This document shows positions 46,496 to 57,835 of a stretch of 64,000 bases of DNA, one piece after another (the first letter of the stretch is position 1; every line of letters starts with the position of its first letter). Location: the NCBI GenBank assembly GCA_007844125.1, contig CM017573.1, forward strand, positions 12,023,042 through 12,087,041, in the 5' to 3' direction. The position numbers and the translations under genes were made by a program. The notes beneath the pieces are model-generated. The model was not told where the DNA came from. It did not search any database and saw nothing but the letters and a program-made list of their open reading frames with translations. The stretch comes from Sinonovacula constricta. Taxonomy: Eukaryota; Mollusca; Bivalvia; Cardiida; Solecurtidae.

Positions 46496-48405
46496 GGTTG
46501 GCGAATACAGGCTTTTAAGAATGGTTGGCGAATACAGGCCTTTTAAGTATGGTTGGCGAATACAGGCTTTTAAGAATGGCTGTCGAATACAGGCCTTTTA
46601 AGAATGGTTGTCGAATACAGGCTTTTAAGAATGGTTGGCGAATACAGGCCTTTTAAGAATGGTTGTCGAATACAGGCTTTTAAGAATGGTTGGCGAATAC
46701 AGGCTTTTAAGAATGGTTGTCGATTACAGGCTTTTAAGAATGGTTGGCGAATACAGGCCTTTTAAGAATGGTTGTCGAATACAGGCTTTTAAGAATGGTT
46801 GGCGAATACAGGCCTTTTAAGAATAGTTGGCGAATACAGGCTTTTAAGAATGGTTGTCGAATACAGGCTTCTAAGAATGGTTGGCGAATACAGGCTTTTA
46901 AGAATGGTTGTCGAATACAGGCTTTTAAGAATGGTTGGCGAATACAGGCCTTTTAAGAATGGTTGTCGAATACAGGCTTTTAAGAATGGTTGGCGAATAC
47001 AGGCTTTTAAGAATGGTTGTCGATTACAGGCTTTTAAGAATGGTTGGCGAATACAGGCCTTTTAAGAATGGTTGTCGAATACAGGCTTTTAAGAATGGTT
47101 GGCGAATACAGGCCTTTTAAGAATAGTTGGCGAATACAGGCTTTTAAGAATGGTTGTCGAATACAGGCTTCTAAGAATGGTTGGCGAATACAGGCTTTTA
47201 AGAATGGTTGTCGAATACAGGCTTTTAAGAATGGTTGGCGAATACAGGCCTTTTAAGAATGGTTGTCGAATACAGGCTTTTAAGAATGGTTGGCGAATAC
47301 AGGCTTTTAAGAATGGCTGTCGATTACAGGCTTTTAAGAATGGTTGGCGAATACAGGCCTTTTAAGAATGGTTGTCGAATACAGGCTTTTAAGAATGGTT
47401 GGCGAATACAGGCCTTTTAAGAATAGTTGGCGAATAAAGGCTTTTAAGAATGGTTGTCGAATACAGGCCTTTTAAGAATAGTTGGCGAATACAGGCCTTT
47501 TAAGAATGGTTGTCGAATACAGGCTTTTAAGAATGGTTGGCGAATACAGGCCTTTTAAGAATAGTTGTCGAATACAGGCTTTTAAGAATGGTTGTCGAAT
47601 ACAGGCTTTTAAGAATGGTTGTCGAATACAGGCTTTTAAGAATAGTTGGCGAATACAGGCCTTTTAAGAATAGTTGTCGAATACAGGCTTTTAAGAATGG
47701 TTGGCGAATACAGGCCTTTTAAGAATAGTTGTCGAATACAGGCTTTTAAGAATGGTTGGCGAATACAGGCTTTTAAGAATGGTTGGCGAATACAGGCTTT
47801 TAAGAATGGTTGTCGATTACAGGCTTTTAAGAATGGTTGGCGAATACAGGCCTTTTAAGAATGGTTGTCGATTACAGGCTTTTAAGAATGGTTGGCGAAT
47901 ACAGGCCTTTTAAGAATAGTTGTCGAATACAGGCTTTTAAGAATGGTTGGCGAATACAGGCCTTTTAAGAATAGTTGGCGAATACAGGCTTTTAAGAATG
48001 GTTGTCGAATACAGGCCTTTTAAGAATAGTTGGCGAATACAGGCTTTTAAGAATGGTTGGCGAATACAGGCCTTTTAAGAATGGTTGTCGAATACAGGCC
48101 TTTTAAGAATGGTTGTCGAATACAGGCTTTTAAGAATGGTTAGCGAATACAGGCTTTTAAGAATGGTTGTCGATTACAGGCTTTTAAGAATGGTTGTCGA
48201 ATACATGTCTTTTAAGAATGGTTTTCGAATACAGGCTTTTAAGAATGGTTGGCGAATACAGGCTTTTAAGAATGGTTGTCGAATACAGGCTTTATAAGAA
48301 TGGCTGTCGAATACAGGCCTTTTAAGAATGGTTGGCAAATACAGGCTTTTTAAGAATGGTTGTCGAATACAGGCCTTTTAAGAATGGTTGGCGAATTCAG
48401 GCCTA
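46496..48405 (+). repeat. 27/28-bp satellite, about 70 units, with 300-bp higher-order repeat
   Basis: The unit is GGCTTTTAAGAATGGTTG, then G or T, then CGAATACA; units with an extra C are 28 bp. A block of eleven units (300 bp) repeats almost exactly at 46641-46940, 46941-47240 and partly 47241-47420. The short open frames are by-products. It lies in the receptor's last intron. Confidence 0.96.
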
Positions 48406-49425
48406 AACACCGGGGGACTATCTAAGTAATTACTAAACTTTGAATAATGACATCGTAAAATGGGTTACGACAGGATCAAAATGTAAAAAAACAAACACAT
48501 TGTATTTGGGCGAAGAAAGAAGTATAGTTTCAAGAACAGCTAAGCAAAATTCTAGATTGTCAAAGAAATAATGTAATTCTTATTGTTTCATTAAGGCAAT
48601 CTTTCAAATTTGTAATCAGAAATGATAGGAAAATCCTGTTTCGTTGCAAAAAAAAATGAATATTTTGACCATGAGCTCGGTTTTCGTGCGCCGTGTATCA
48701 ATTAGGAAATTGATTTTAAGTTTGCATGATCTAACGCCCAATATATCACTGTTTTGAGCTAAAATACGTATTCATATTTATTAAATTCACGAAGGCCTTA
48801 AATAGGGTAAAGTTTCAGGTGGGTTTCATGTGAACAAAAATAACAACTTACAACAAGCTTTGTCAACAATACAAAAATGGGTAGGGAAAGTAAAAGGAAC
48901 AGCTATAAAGTAAAAGGAACAGCTATTCTATTGCATGTCAGCATGTCTTTTTGATAAGACAGTATGTTACATTGGGGTCGATATCATATCCTGATCCGTT
49001 TACATAAAATCGCGTTGTGTCTGAACAGGAAAGCTTATGATACGTATCCGACAAGACAACATACTACGTTGACAGGTTATCATAATACAGGATAGCAAGC
49101 TGATAGGTATAGTAGCATTATGTTTGACAAGATAACACAGTCATTACACAAAATAGCGTATACTGTACACAAGACACCATACTATATAAACAATGATAAC
49201 ATGCAATTCGATTACATAAGACAGTCACGGCGTTCCATATTATTAGACTAAATATGAGTGTATGCTGATCTTGATACGAAATTCCTCAAAATCAACGTAA
49301 GATATTGTAACATAATTTTGATATTGGCAAACTGTTGGTTACTACCTTTTACATAGTCTCGGTTTTCGTGTGCTTTGTATGATCGCTTGCATAAACCTTA
49401 TCTTACATACATATACACACCAGAA
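48406..49425. other. Intron stretch without recognised features
   Basis: AT-rich sequence. A 20-base local duplication (AAAGTAAAAGGAACAGCTAT) lies at 48888-48926. No coding region was recognised. Confidence 0.55.
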
Positions 49426-49429
49426 ACAG

Positions 49430-49640
49430 GAGGCCGCGGGTTCGATCTCGGGCCGCGACATACCAAAGTCGTTAAAAATGGTAGTGGTTTAGCTCCCGTG
49501 CTAACGCCCATAAACATATAAGAGAAGTTTCAGAGGTAGGTGTCCCGGCGTCAACATAATGTGACTGGGTATGGTATCATGCCAGGTGATCACGGCATGC
49601 CGACACAATATAGATTGTCATATGCATCCAATAGCCATAT
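49430..49640 (+). repeat. SINE-like dispersed repeat, copy 3
   Basis: GGCCGCGGGTTCGATCTCGG resembles a tRNA T-arm/B box and is followed by the body shared with 490-700 (CCGCGACATA, AAAAATGGTAGTGGT, GGTATCATGCCAGGTGATCA). The A-box half is not visible, so the copy is 5'-truncated or derived otherwise. Confidence 0.5.
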
Positions 49641-49943
49641 AACTGAAAGAATGTTGGTAAGAACGATATACCCAATTAACAAACATAGACACACAAGAAA
49701 AGAAATGTCGATTTGCTTCATCTATTACAGGGATTTCGCTGTATGCTAAATCTTGTGCTGAGGAATCTTTCATTGGGGTGTTAAGTCCGGACAGGTCAAT
49801 TAGTCGCTGTATTCTTTCGCAATTAACTATTGATATTTTGTCTACTCGAGCTACGCTAGATAGAACGAATCACCAGATAAAACTAGTGTTGTCCTATTCG
49901 ATAAGAGCAAGGTTTAACGGGGTTTGCTCGCGCAACAGTTAAC

Positions 49944-51610
49944 CTGGTAGTACCATCCTACAATATGGTATTGGGGTTAACACATTCATGTAATGACCAA
50001 TGAGATAACACGTTTGCGGTGTATGCGTAACTATTGTGTACAGGTATGTGCGGATTGCAGCAGCAGCTATTGTGTACAGGTATGTGCGGATTGCAGCAGT
50101 AACTATTGTGTACAGGTATGTGCGGATTGCAGCAGTAACTATTGTGTACAGGTATGTGCGGATTGCAGCAGCAGCCAAGGTATGTGCGGATTGCAGCAGC
50201 AACTATTGTGTACAGGTATGTGCGGATTGCAGCAGCAGCCAAGGTATGTGCGGATTGCAGCAGCAGCTATTGTGTACAGGTATGTGCGGATTGCAGCAGC
50301 AACTATTGTGTACAGGTATGTGCGGATTGCAGCAGTAACTATTGTGTACAGGTATGTGCGGATTGCAGCAGCAACTATTGTGTACAGGTATGTGCGGATT
50401 GCAGCAGCAACTATTGTGTACAGGTATGTGCGGATTGCAGCAGCAGCTATTGTGTACAGGTATGTGCGGATTGCAGCAGCAACTATTGTGTACAGGTATG
50501 TGCGGATTGCAGCAGCAACTATTGTGTACAGGTATGTGCGGATTGCAGCAGCAACTATTGTGTACAGGTATGTGCGGATTGCAGCAGCAACTATTGTGTA
50601 CAGGTATGTGCGGATTGCAGCAGTAACTATTGTGTACAGGTATGTGCGGATTGCAGCAGTAACTATTGTGTACAGGTATGTGCGGATTGCAGCAGTAACT
50701 ATTGTGTACAGGTATGTGCGGATTGCAGCAGTAACTATTGTGTACAGGTATGTGCGGATTGCAGCAGCAGCCATTGTGTACAGGTATGTGCGGATTGCAG
50801 CAGTAACTATTGTGTACAGGTATGTGCGGATTGCAGCAGCAGCCATTGTGTACAGGTATGTGCGGATTGCAGCAGCAGCCATTGTGTACAGGTATGTGCG
50901 GATTGCAGCAGCAGCCATTGTGTACAGGTATGTGCGGATTGCAGCAGCAGCCATTGTGTACAGGTATGTGCGGATTGCAGCAGCAGCCATTGTGTACAGG
51001 TATGTGCGGATTGCAGCAGTAACTATTGTGTACAGGTATGTGCGGATTGCAGCAGCAGCCATTGTGTACAGGTATGTGCGGATTGCAGCAGTAACTATTG
51101 TGTACAGGTATGTGCGGATTGCAGCAGCAGCCATTGTGTACAGGTATGTGCGGATTGCAGCAGCAGCCATTGTGTACAGGTATGTGCGGATTGCAGCAGC
51201 AGCCATTGTGTACAGGTATGTGCGGATTGCAGCAGTAACTATTGTGTACAGGTATGTGCGGATTGCAGCAGCAACTATTGTGTACAGGTATGTGCGGATT
51301 GCAGCAGCAGCCATTGTGTACAGGTATGTGCGGATTGCAGCAGCAGCCATTGTGTACAGGTATGTGCGGATTGCAGCAGCAACTATTGTGTACAGGTATG
51401 TGCGGATTGCAGCAGCAGCCATTGTGTACAGGTATGTGCGGATTGCAGCAGCAGCCATTGTGTACAGGTATGTGCGGATTGCAGCAGCAGCCATTTTCTA
51501 TTTAACTAACTTACTTAACATGAAAAGATTGCATTTTGCCAAGAAACCTCCCAAAGTAAAAAAAAGAGAATAACTTAACCCCATACCATATGGTATAATG
51601 GTAGTACCAT
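49944..51610. mobile_element. 1.67-kb inverted-repeat element enclosing a minisatellite
   Basis: 49944-49980 (CTGGTAGTACCATCC ... GGGGTTAA) and the reverse complement of 51575-51610 (ATGGTACTACCATTA ... GGGGTTAA) agree over about 37 bases with a few mismatches. Between them lies almost nothing but the 36-bp array. Bivalve MITE-like elements that carry internal tandem arrays have been described. The target duplication is not clear. Confidence 0.6.
50033..51497 (+). repeat. 36-bp minisatellite, about 40 units
   Basis: The unit is ATTGTGTACAGGTATGTG followed by CGGATTGCAGCAGCAACT, with AGCAGCAGC or AGCAGTAAC variants. Two units, ending at about 50178 and 50242, are shortened to 28 bp. Because 36 is 12 codons, frames stay open on both strands (12-residue repeats IVYRYVRIAAAA, CVQVCADCSSSY and, on the minus strand, AAAAIRTYLYTM). 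I see no gene structure. Confidence 0.96.
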
Positions 51611-51690
51611 GTTATGTATAGAACAGGTTAATTCCCCGATTAAAACAGTACTTATTCAATAGTATAACCTCGATCGAATTGAGTGAACGA

Positions 51691-52068
51691 CAATTGGACA
51701 CCTCGGATAATTCACGAATCATCACTCGGATGTATGTATGTAGTCGGATCACCTCGGCTATTTCCATAAATGGGGCTACTTTTGAGAAAGTTGTCAAAAC
51801 AAAGATGGCAGCTCGGTTGATAACTCATTTCAGTACGATGCCTGCAAAACTTTAATTTGTGGGGCTTTAAATTTAAATCATCCAATTTTAATTTACCCAG
51901 CGCAGCAGACACGCAGCTGTCAAACAATGGCATTGTTTATGTTTTGTGCGAACTACATTTTAGGCATATTCTTCTTCCGACTTCCGGCGAATAAAACGGT
52001 CGTGATTTCAGTATGTATCATTGTACCAGATACATCCGAGGGATGATTGTCCCGATGAGTTCCGATGA
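51691..52068. mobile_element. MITE-like repeat, copy 1
   Basis: It matches 61413-61800 over most of its length (CACCTCGGATAATTCACG, CAAAACAAAGATGGCAGC, TTATGTTTTGTGCGAACT, CCAGATACATCC). The left end resembles the TIR CAATCGGAACACCTCGG; the right TIR is partly deleted. It sits just outside the 1.67-kb element. Confidence 0.7.
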
Positions 52069-52818
52069 GGGTGAACGTATGACGTGTATTGACAGTTTCT
52101 CTTGATTTTTTGTAATGATTTCATGAAAGTCTTCTTCCTGAGTCTGACACTGTGTCATACGTTGGAGATGGCGATGAATCACAGTCAATGCAACATCAAC
52201 ACATTAACTGTTTTAAGAGTTGTGCAACATCGACTCATGAAAAGATCTGACGCGATGTCACAGTTTTGAAAAGAACACACCTTTTTACGGAATGCCGGAA
52301 GTGAAATTTCAGTATTCTTTGTTTGTGATTTGCATATCTGGTATGGGCTACATCATTCCATCTTAATGCATCTACAAACATGAATTCGAAACCATGTGCT
52401 CAAGATATAACAATCCTGAATTATTAAAAAACAATATAATATTCACGTTAAGGGCTTATACAATTAACAAATGTGAATGTGGGAGCCAGGTGTTTGAAAT
52501 TTAACAATCAAGAATAAACGAAAAAAATAAACAACAACAACAAGAACAGCTTAATATTAAATTCTTTAGCTTTTGCAATTAACAAACGTGACTTCGGGAA
52601 GTAAATAGTACAATCTTTTATTTATGAAGTTGTTTTAATTGTGATGTTTGCGATTTCAAACCGATGCACTGAAGATAGCTAAAGTTCACCTTTAGACTTC
52701 CTGATTTTATGCTTGTTTGTTATTTTGTATTTTTGTTGTTGTTTTGTTATTTGGCTGCTTGTTTGTTTGTTGTTGTTTTGTTTTCTTGTGTTTTGCTTCT
52801 GCAACGAATCAAACATAC
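52069..52818. other. Start of the last receptor intron
   Basis: AT-rich sequence with a TTGTTGTTTTG-rich patch at 52730-52790 next to the donor. No other feature was recognised. The donor is CG|GTATGT at 52818 on the minus strand. Confidence 0.6.
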
Positions 52819-54017
52819 CGTAATATGGCGCCGTTTCATCATACACTGCCCACATCTGAGCAATGAAGAACGGGGACCAGCAAGCTAGATAACATACAAC
52901 CACTGTCAGTGTCAGCTTAATAGTCTTCAGTTTTGCCCCTGTGATTCCATGAAGCCGGTGTGTAGTTCGAACCGGAATTTGATTTCTTGACCCATGGCTT
53001 CCTCGTAGTGATATCGAATCTCCCTGGAATACAACGCCGCGCGGTTGAGGCGGCGTTTGCCTCGACTTGGTTTTAAATACACCGTGTGTAAAACTTGATG
53101 ACTTCAGATGCCACCGACTTGTCATTTTATTGCTATACACAGAACTGTTTTGAACGTCAACATTTTCGGCATCGTGCATTTTGTGGTCAGAATTTGCAGT
53201 GTTGTTGTTCCCATTCGTTACAATGGTCTTCACATGACGTGTCTTCGGTGATCTGGTCATCGGGCCTCGAACGGGAAAGTCAAATCCGTCATTGTTTGTG
53301 CAATATTTTTCTCTGAGATTTGACGAATTTTCCAAGTTCTCGGCTTCTAATTGATTCACCTCATTTCCCGTGCATGTCAGTTTGGAAAACTGGACACCAT
53401 CCACCATTTCAAACTTTGGCGACATTGTTGAGATTTCATCAGATCTCATCGGGGTAAATTTCTCCCCTTCCCGAGTGAAAACATTTTGTGACATTACATC
53501 CCTGTGTAAATATTTTCGTCCATGTTTGTCATCCGTTTGCTCGCCACCTTGGGCAGAACAATCCCGCTTGGCTCTATGTCCATTAACACATGGCCTGGTT
53601 GTATTTTTATTTGGGGTTGGCCTGCTGTCCTGTTCAGCAATGTGTCCATAATTACATGACCGGCTACTGGATGTATTCGTGTCAGGCAAACACTTTCGGC
53701 GTGTTACGCACGTTTGAGCTTTCTCACAGAGTGGTACACCCGCACGTCCGCTGCCGTTCGCAGATCGCCAGACAGTAATACAGATGTTGGCGTAGCAAAA
53801 CACTAGCACACAGGTAGGGAGGACATAAACAAGGATGGTGAAGGTGGTAATATATAAGGTCATTGTCCACGGCGGATCGAACGTGGCCCAACAGTCCATG
53901 GCACCACTGGAGTTGGGTTTGTAGGAGAAAATGATGAGTTGAGGCAGGCTTAGCAGGCCTGAGATCGCCCAAGCGGCAAGGATCATTGCATGGACCAGTC
54001 GCGGACCGTGCTTGTGG
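52819..54017 (-). CDS. Vasopressin/oxytocin-like receptor, TM4-TM6 exon
   Basis: G-protein-coupled receptor for a neurohypophysial-type peptide (conopressin-like in a mollusc). The exon encodes, in order: TM4 (LVHAMILAAWAISGLLSL), extracellular loop 2 with the conserved Cys (MDCWATFDPPW, compare the family's DCWAxFxxPWG), TM5 (LVYVLPTCVLVFCYANIC), a very long third intracellular loop of about 250 residues rich in Ser, Thr, Asn and Arg, and TM6 (KTIKLTLTVVVCYLAC then WSPFFIAQMWAVYDETAP, with CWxPFF and QMW). The acceptor CTGCAG is at 54023-54018; the donor is GTATGT from 52818. The phases (2 in, 1 out) fit the neighbouring exons. A CCAP- or NPS-type receptor is the main alternative. Confidence 0.93.
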
Positions 54018-54690
54018 CTGCAGAAAAAAAAATGAATTAAGATAATGGAACACATTAAGGTTGTATGCGACAATTTAGACCAGATCTGTTGTTCAAACAA
54101 ACAATATAAACTGTGGTTTGAAAATATCCAGTTAAACGTTATTTATTGATGTCCTACATCTTTGTGAAAAATGGAGTTTGAAACCCCACTAAAAATTATA
54201 CACACATATTTCATATCTGAGCCAAGCTACACAGATATCTGGTTTTAAACTTAAAGAAATACGTGACCATTCACTTTTGGGATCATATTATTGAATCATG
54301 CGATTTTTTGCTCTGGCGTTAGTTTCCTCTTTTTCTTTTTTTTCAGAAATCACAATCGTGCTTATTTACAGATTTGAAAAGAACGAACATTTGAAGCGTG
54401 ATTTTTCACGATTTGTACTGTCTAACGATTGAGGCAGGTTTCAACATCGTTTTTATTTAAGCCAAATTCCCCAAAACAGAAGTAAGGTTTATTTGATTTT
54501 TTTAATATAGGGAAGCTGTTGGATACGAACTTTACGTAAAAGAATAATTTTGGAGACAAATACAAAACTTGATCACATGCTGGATGACATATCTGGCAGA
54601 AACATTTATTCATGATTGATAGAAAATATGATACAGACAGACGAATTATCGAATTATATTGGCAGAAACATAGAAGAGCTTTACTTTTAA
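54018..54690. other. Receptor intron stretch
   Basis: AT-rich intron between the TM3 and TM4-6 exons, with a T-rich patch at 54330-54345. No separate feature was recognised. Confidence 0.6.
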
Positions 54691-54694
54691 TATA

Positions 54695-55155
54695 GGGTCA
54701 CAGACAATCGGAGGTTCTCGGGTAATGCCGCGTTCGGTACAATCATCCGACAATTATTAGTGAGTTATCCAAGGCGTACCGATTGAGTCACAGACAATCG
54801 GAGGTTCTCGGGTAATGCCGCCTTCGGTACAATCATCCGACATTGATTAGTGAGTTATCCAAGGCGTACCGATTGAGTCACAGACAATCGGAGGTTCTCG
54901 GGTAATGCCGCCTTCGGTACAATCATCCGACATTGATTAGTGAGTTATCCAAGGCGTACCGATTGAGTCACAGACAATCGGAGGTTCTCGGGTAATGCCG
55001 CCTTCGGTACAATCATCCGACATTGATTAGTGAGTTATCCAAGACGTACAGATTGAGTCACAGACAATCGGAGGTTCTCGGGTAATGCCGCGTTCGGTAC
55101 AATCATCCGACAATTATTAGTGAGTTATCCAATGGGTACCGATTGAGTCACAGAC
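54695..55155. repeat. 90-bp satellite, 5 units, MITE-derived
   Basis: Units begin at 54695, 54785, 54875, 54965 and 55055, an exact 90-base period. Each runs from CAATCGGAGGTTCTCGGGTA to TTATCCAAGGCGTACCGATTG, so its two ends are imperfect inverted repeats. The ends resemble the TIR of the MITE at 61413-61800 (CAATCGGAACACCTCGG). The spacer between units is AGTCACAGA. It lies in the intron between the TM3 and TM4-6 exons. Confidence 0.9.
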
Positions 55156-55339
55156 TCAGAAATGCAATGAAAAATATTGATAGAAACAAATAATTGCAAT
55201 CGTACTAAAAATCAAATTGAAAAGAAAAGTAATAAAATAACCCCAAGTTTCTACAAGGAAAGAGGCAGTGATACAAAGTGGACACTGTCTCCGGATAAGC
55301 GCAATACTGTTGGTCGGGCGATAAACCCAGTGAACAAAC

Positions 55340-55422
55340 CTATAGAAAGGATAGCAGATCGCCAGGTATCTGTCAACAGCGGTGACCACGAGGACATACG
55401 ACGAGGCATAGATGGCTACAAT
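55340..55422 (-). CDS. Vasopressin/oxytocin-like receptor, TM3/DRY exon
   Basis: This 83-base minus-strand exon encodes IVAIYASSYVLVVTAV then DRYLAICYPFY plus two bases. DRY at the cytoplasmic end of TM3 is the class-A GPCR G-protein-coupling motif. The acceptor is GTTTTCTTTTTCAG (55436-55423); the donor is AG|GTTTGT (55339). It ends in phase 2 and joins the C that opens the next exon as AGC, giving PFYSHKHGPRLVHAM. The exon enters in phase 0, so the upstream exon with TM1-TM2 should end in phase 0. I did not find it in 55423-64000, so it may lie beyond the window. Confidence 0.9.
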
Positions 55423-55639
55423 CTGAAAAAGAAAACAAAACAGATCTTAAACTGACATTTAATTTATATGAAAACAATTAAGCAAAATGAAGTTGTATTC
55501 ACATAAAGCCATTATTTTCAGCGTGTTCCATACTTTATACGTATTTCCCAGTACTTCTTTAGTTAATATACGCAATGAACAGTAAATAGTCTTGCATCTT
55601 GTCAAATAGCTTCGAAACCTTCGAAGCCTTAACCTCACT

Positions 55640-56111
55640 ACGATGGAATCTGTCTCTCTATCTCTCTTTTTCTGTTTCTGTCAGTCTCTATGTCTCTCTT
55701 TGTCTCTATCTGTCTCTGTCTCTCTGTCTCTCTGTGCCTCTTTTGTCTCTCAGCGTCTCTCTGTCTCTTTGTGTCTCGCTGTCTGTCTCTGTCTGTCTCT
55801 GTCTCTTTGTCTCTGTCTCCTTTTCTGTTTCTGTCTCTCTCTGACTCTCTCTCTGCCACTCGCTGTCTCTCTTTTTCTGTCTCTCTCTGTCTCTCTGTGC
55901 CTCTTTTTGTCTCTCAGCGTCTCTCTGTCTCTTTGTGTCTCGCTGTCTGTCTCTGTCTGTCTCTTGTTCTTTGTCTCTGTCTCCTTTTCTGTTTCTGTCT
56001 CTCTCCGACTCTCTCTCTGTCTCTCGCTGTCTCTCTTTTTCTGTCTCTCTCTGTCTCCCGCTGTCTGTCACTCTCTGTCTCTCCCTGTCTCTCGCAGTCT
56101 GTCTCTCTCCG

Positions 56112-56143
<32 letters not shown>

Positions 56144-56260
56144 TGTCTCTCGCTACTGTCTCTGTCTCTTTGTCTCCTTGTCTGTTTCTGTCTCTGTGAC
56201 TCTCTGTGTCTCTCGGTCTCTCGCTGTCTGTCTCTGTCCCTCTGTGTGTATGTGTGTCTC

Positions 56261-56293
<33 letters not shown>

Positions 56294-56383
56294 GTGCTCG
56301 CTGTGTCTCTGTCTCTCTGTAACTGTCTCTGTCTGTCTGTCTATCGAGCTGTCGATCTGTCTGTCTTTCCCTGTTCATCTGTC

Positions 56384-56444
<61 letters not shown>

Positions 56445-56455
56445 GTCTCTGTCTG

Positions 56456-56519
<64 letters not shown>
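55640..56519 (+). repeat. 880-bp pyrimidine microsatellite, CTGTCT / (GTCT)n / (CT)n
   Basis: CTGTCTCTCT-type repeats show two similar sub-blocks (about 55670-55860 and 55875-56050). They pass into a (GTCT)n run at 56380-56440 and a pure (CT)n run at 56462-56519. The poly-Ser/Leu/Cys frames and the charged reverse frames are by-products. Polypyrimidine mirror tracts of this kind can form triplex DNA. Confidence 0.97.
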
Positions 56520-56521
<2 letters not shown>

Positions 56522-57680
56522 GAATCTAGTATCCTCAAACATGAAATGGATTTGAATTTTTAAAAAAAGTTGTGTACGAAAAGGACCATTTACTTACAGA
56601 TATTCTTAAATGTTTGTTTATGGCTCTATGGTACACCTTTCTTTTTTATGTTTCTATAGACGTTGTCTAACTTTTAATGGTTGAGGAAGCCCAAGACAAA
56701 TCAAGTAAGCGGAGTCTTTGATGTCTAGTTATAGCAATCATGAAGCGTATTTATGAGGACATTGCTTGAAAACTTAGTTTGCATAACGTCAAGTCTTATG
56801 ACCATGCATTTATGACCAATCCTAGGACAGTAGACTCTACTCCTAAATTTGTTTATGGTTCTAAGGCTCAATTTCGTCCTAGGACCGTTACTAAAACACA
56901 CTTAAGATAACATATTATACCTCACATAGTTTTGCTTCTATAATTTTTATTGCTCAATCAATGGTCCATTATTATCAATGTAGACCGACGAGGAACCGCT
57001 TCACTGCACACCCGGTCCTTATCACTGGTCCATAATTTTTAATGGACCGGGTCTATCGACTTTCACGATAAGTAAATAATACGCACCGTAGTTAGAGATG
57101 TCGTCTGCCAATAAGCGGTACGCAGCTTTGACAGAAGACAAAATTCACTGTATACTATAATTTGTTTCAACATTTTTCAATTGTTACTCATGTAAACATC
57201 TTTTAAGCTAGTTACTTTGCATATGTAATACATTTTTTTCTTATGCGCTTCGGTCCATATTTCTCTCTCGTCCGACTAGCCAGTCCATATAATGCCATAG
57301 GGCCCACAGTTGTGTGAACTATTTCTTAATCAGTGGTCATATGACCATAAATACGTCCTATGACCTTTGATAAAACGACACCAAGGTCTCTACAGGAATG
57401 TATATTTTGAAAAAATCGTCCTGTCGACCAGCTCATCGAACACGTTCCTAACTAAACTCATATTTAATGTTGCCATCAATGTAACCGCATGTTTATAAAA
57501 CCCTACTCAGGTGCATAATCATTGATAACAAGTCAAATATTGCTGGAATGACTAGATGGCCCATAAGCAAATACAACAACAACAACAACAACAAAAACAT
57601 CATTTTTGTTGCTATTAAAACGATTGAATTTTACATCGACAATCTGTAGTGTAAGGCATAGGCAAGCATTATATTTGAAT
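56520..57680. other. Stretch without recognised genes
   Basis: AT-rich sequence. TGGTCCAT-ATTnTNAATG-like blocks recur at 56961-56980 and 57028-57050. No coding region was found on either strand, including no TM1-TM2-like exon. Confidence 0.5.
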
Positions 57681-57683
57681 TGC

Positions 57684-57835
57684 TAAGACAAATAAATAAA
57701 TAAATAAATAAATGAATGAATGAATGAATCGATGGATGGGTGAATGAATGAATAAATAAATTGTTTAATTAATTGAATAATTAAATAAATTAAATAAGTA
57801 AAATAAAATAAATAAATAAATAATGAACAAAGATT
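57684..57835 (+). repeat. (AAAT)n / (GAAT)n microsatellite
   Basis: AAATAAATAAAT passes to GAATGAATGAAT and back to degenerate AAAT repeats. Confidence 0.93.

Noticed and set aside
46635..48297. Many 60-90-codon ORFs
   Set aside because: Frames through the 27-bp satellite, duplicated with its 300-bp blocks.
49993..51573. ORFs of about 450-526 codons on both strands
   Set aside because: By-products of the 36-bp array, whose length is a multiple of three. The 12-residue repeats are open in several frames at once.
53095..54053. ORFs of 60-110 codons on the plus strand and in a second minus frame
   Set aside because: Shadows of the receptor TM4-6 exon.
33461..55155. CRISPR-like regular repeats
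   Set aside because: The arrays are head-to-tail units without unique spacers and lie in a eukaryotic intron.
55156..55389. Receptor start at the Met of MVTAVDRY
   Set aside because: That in-track frame begins inside an exon. The exon opens at 55422 after a clear acceptor, with IVAIYASSYVL upstream of the DRY motif.
55638..56563. Ser/Leu/Cys-rich and Arg/Glu-rich ORFs on both strands
   Set aside because: Frames through the CTGTCT microsatellite.
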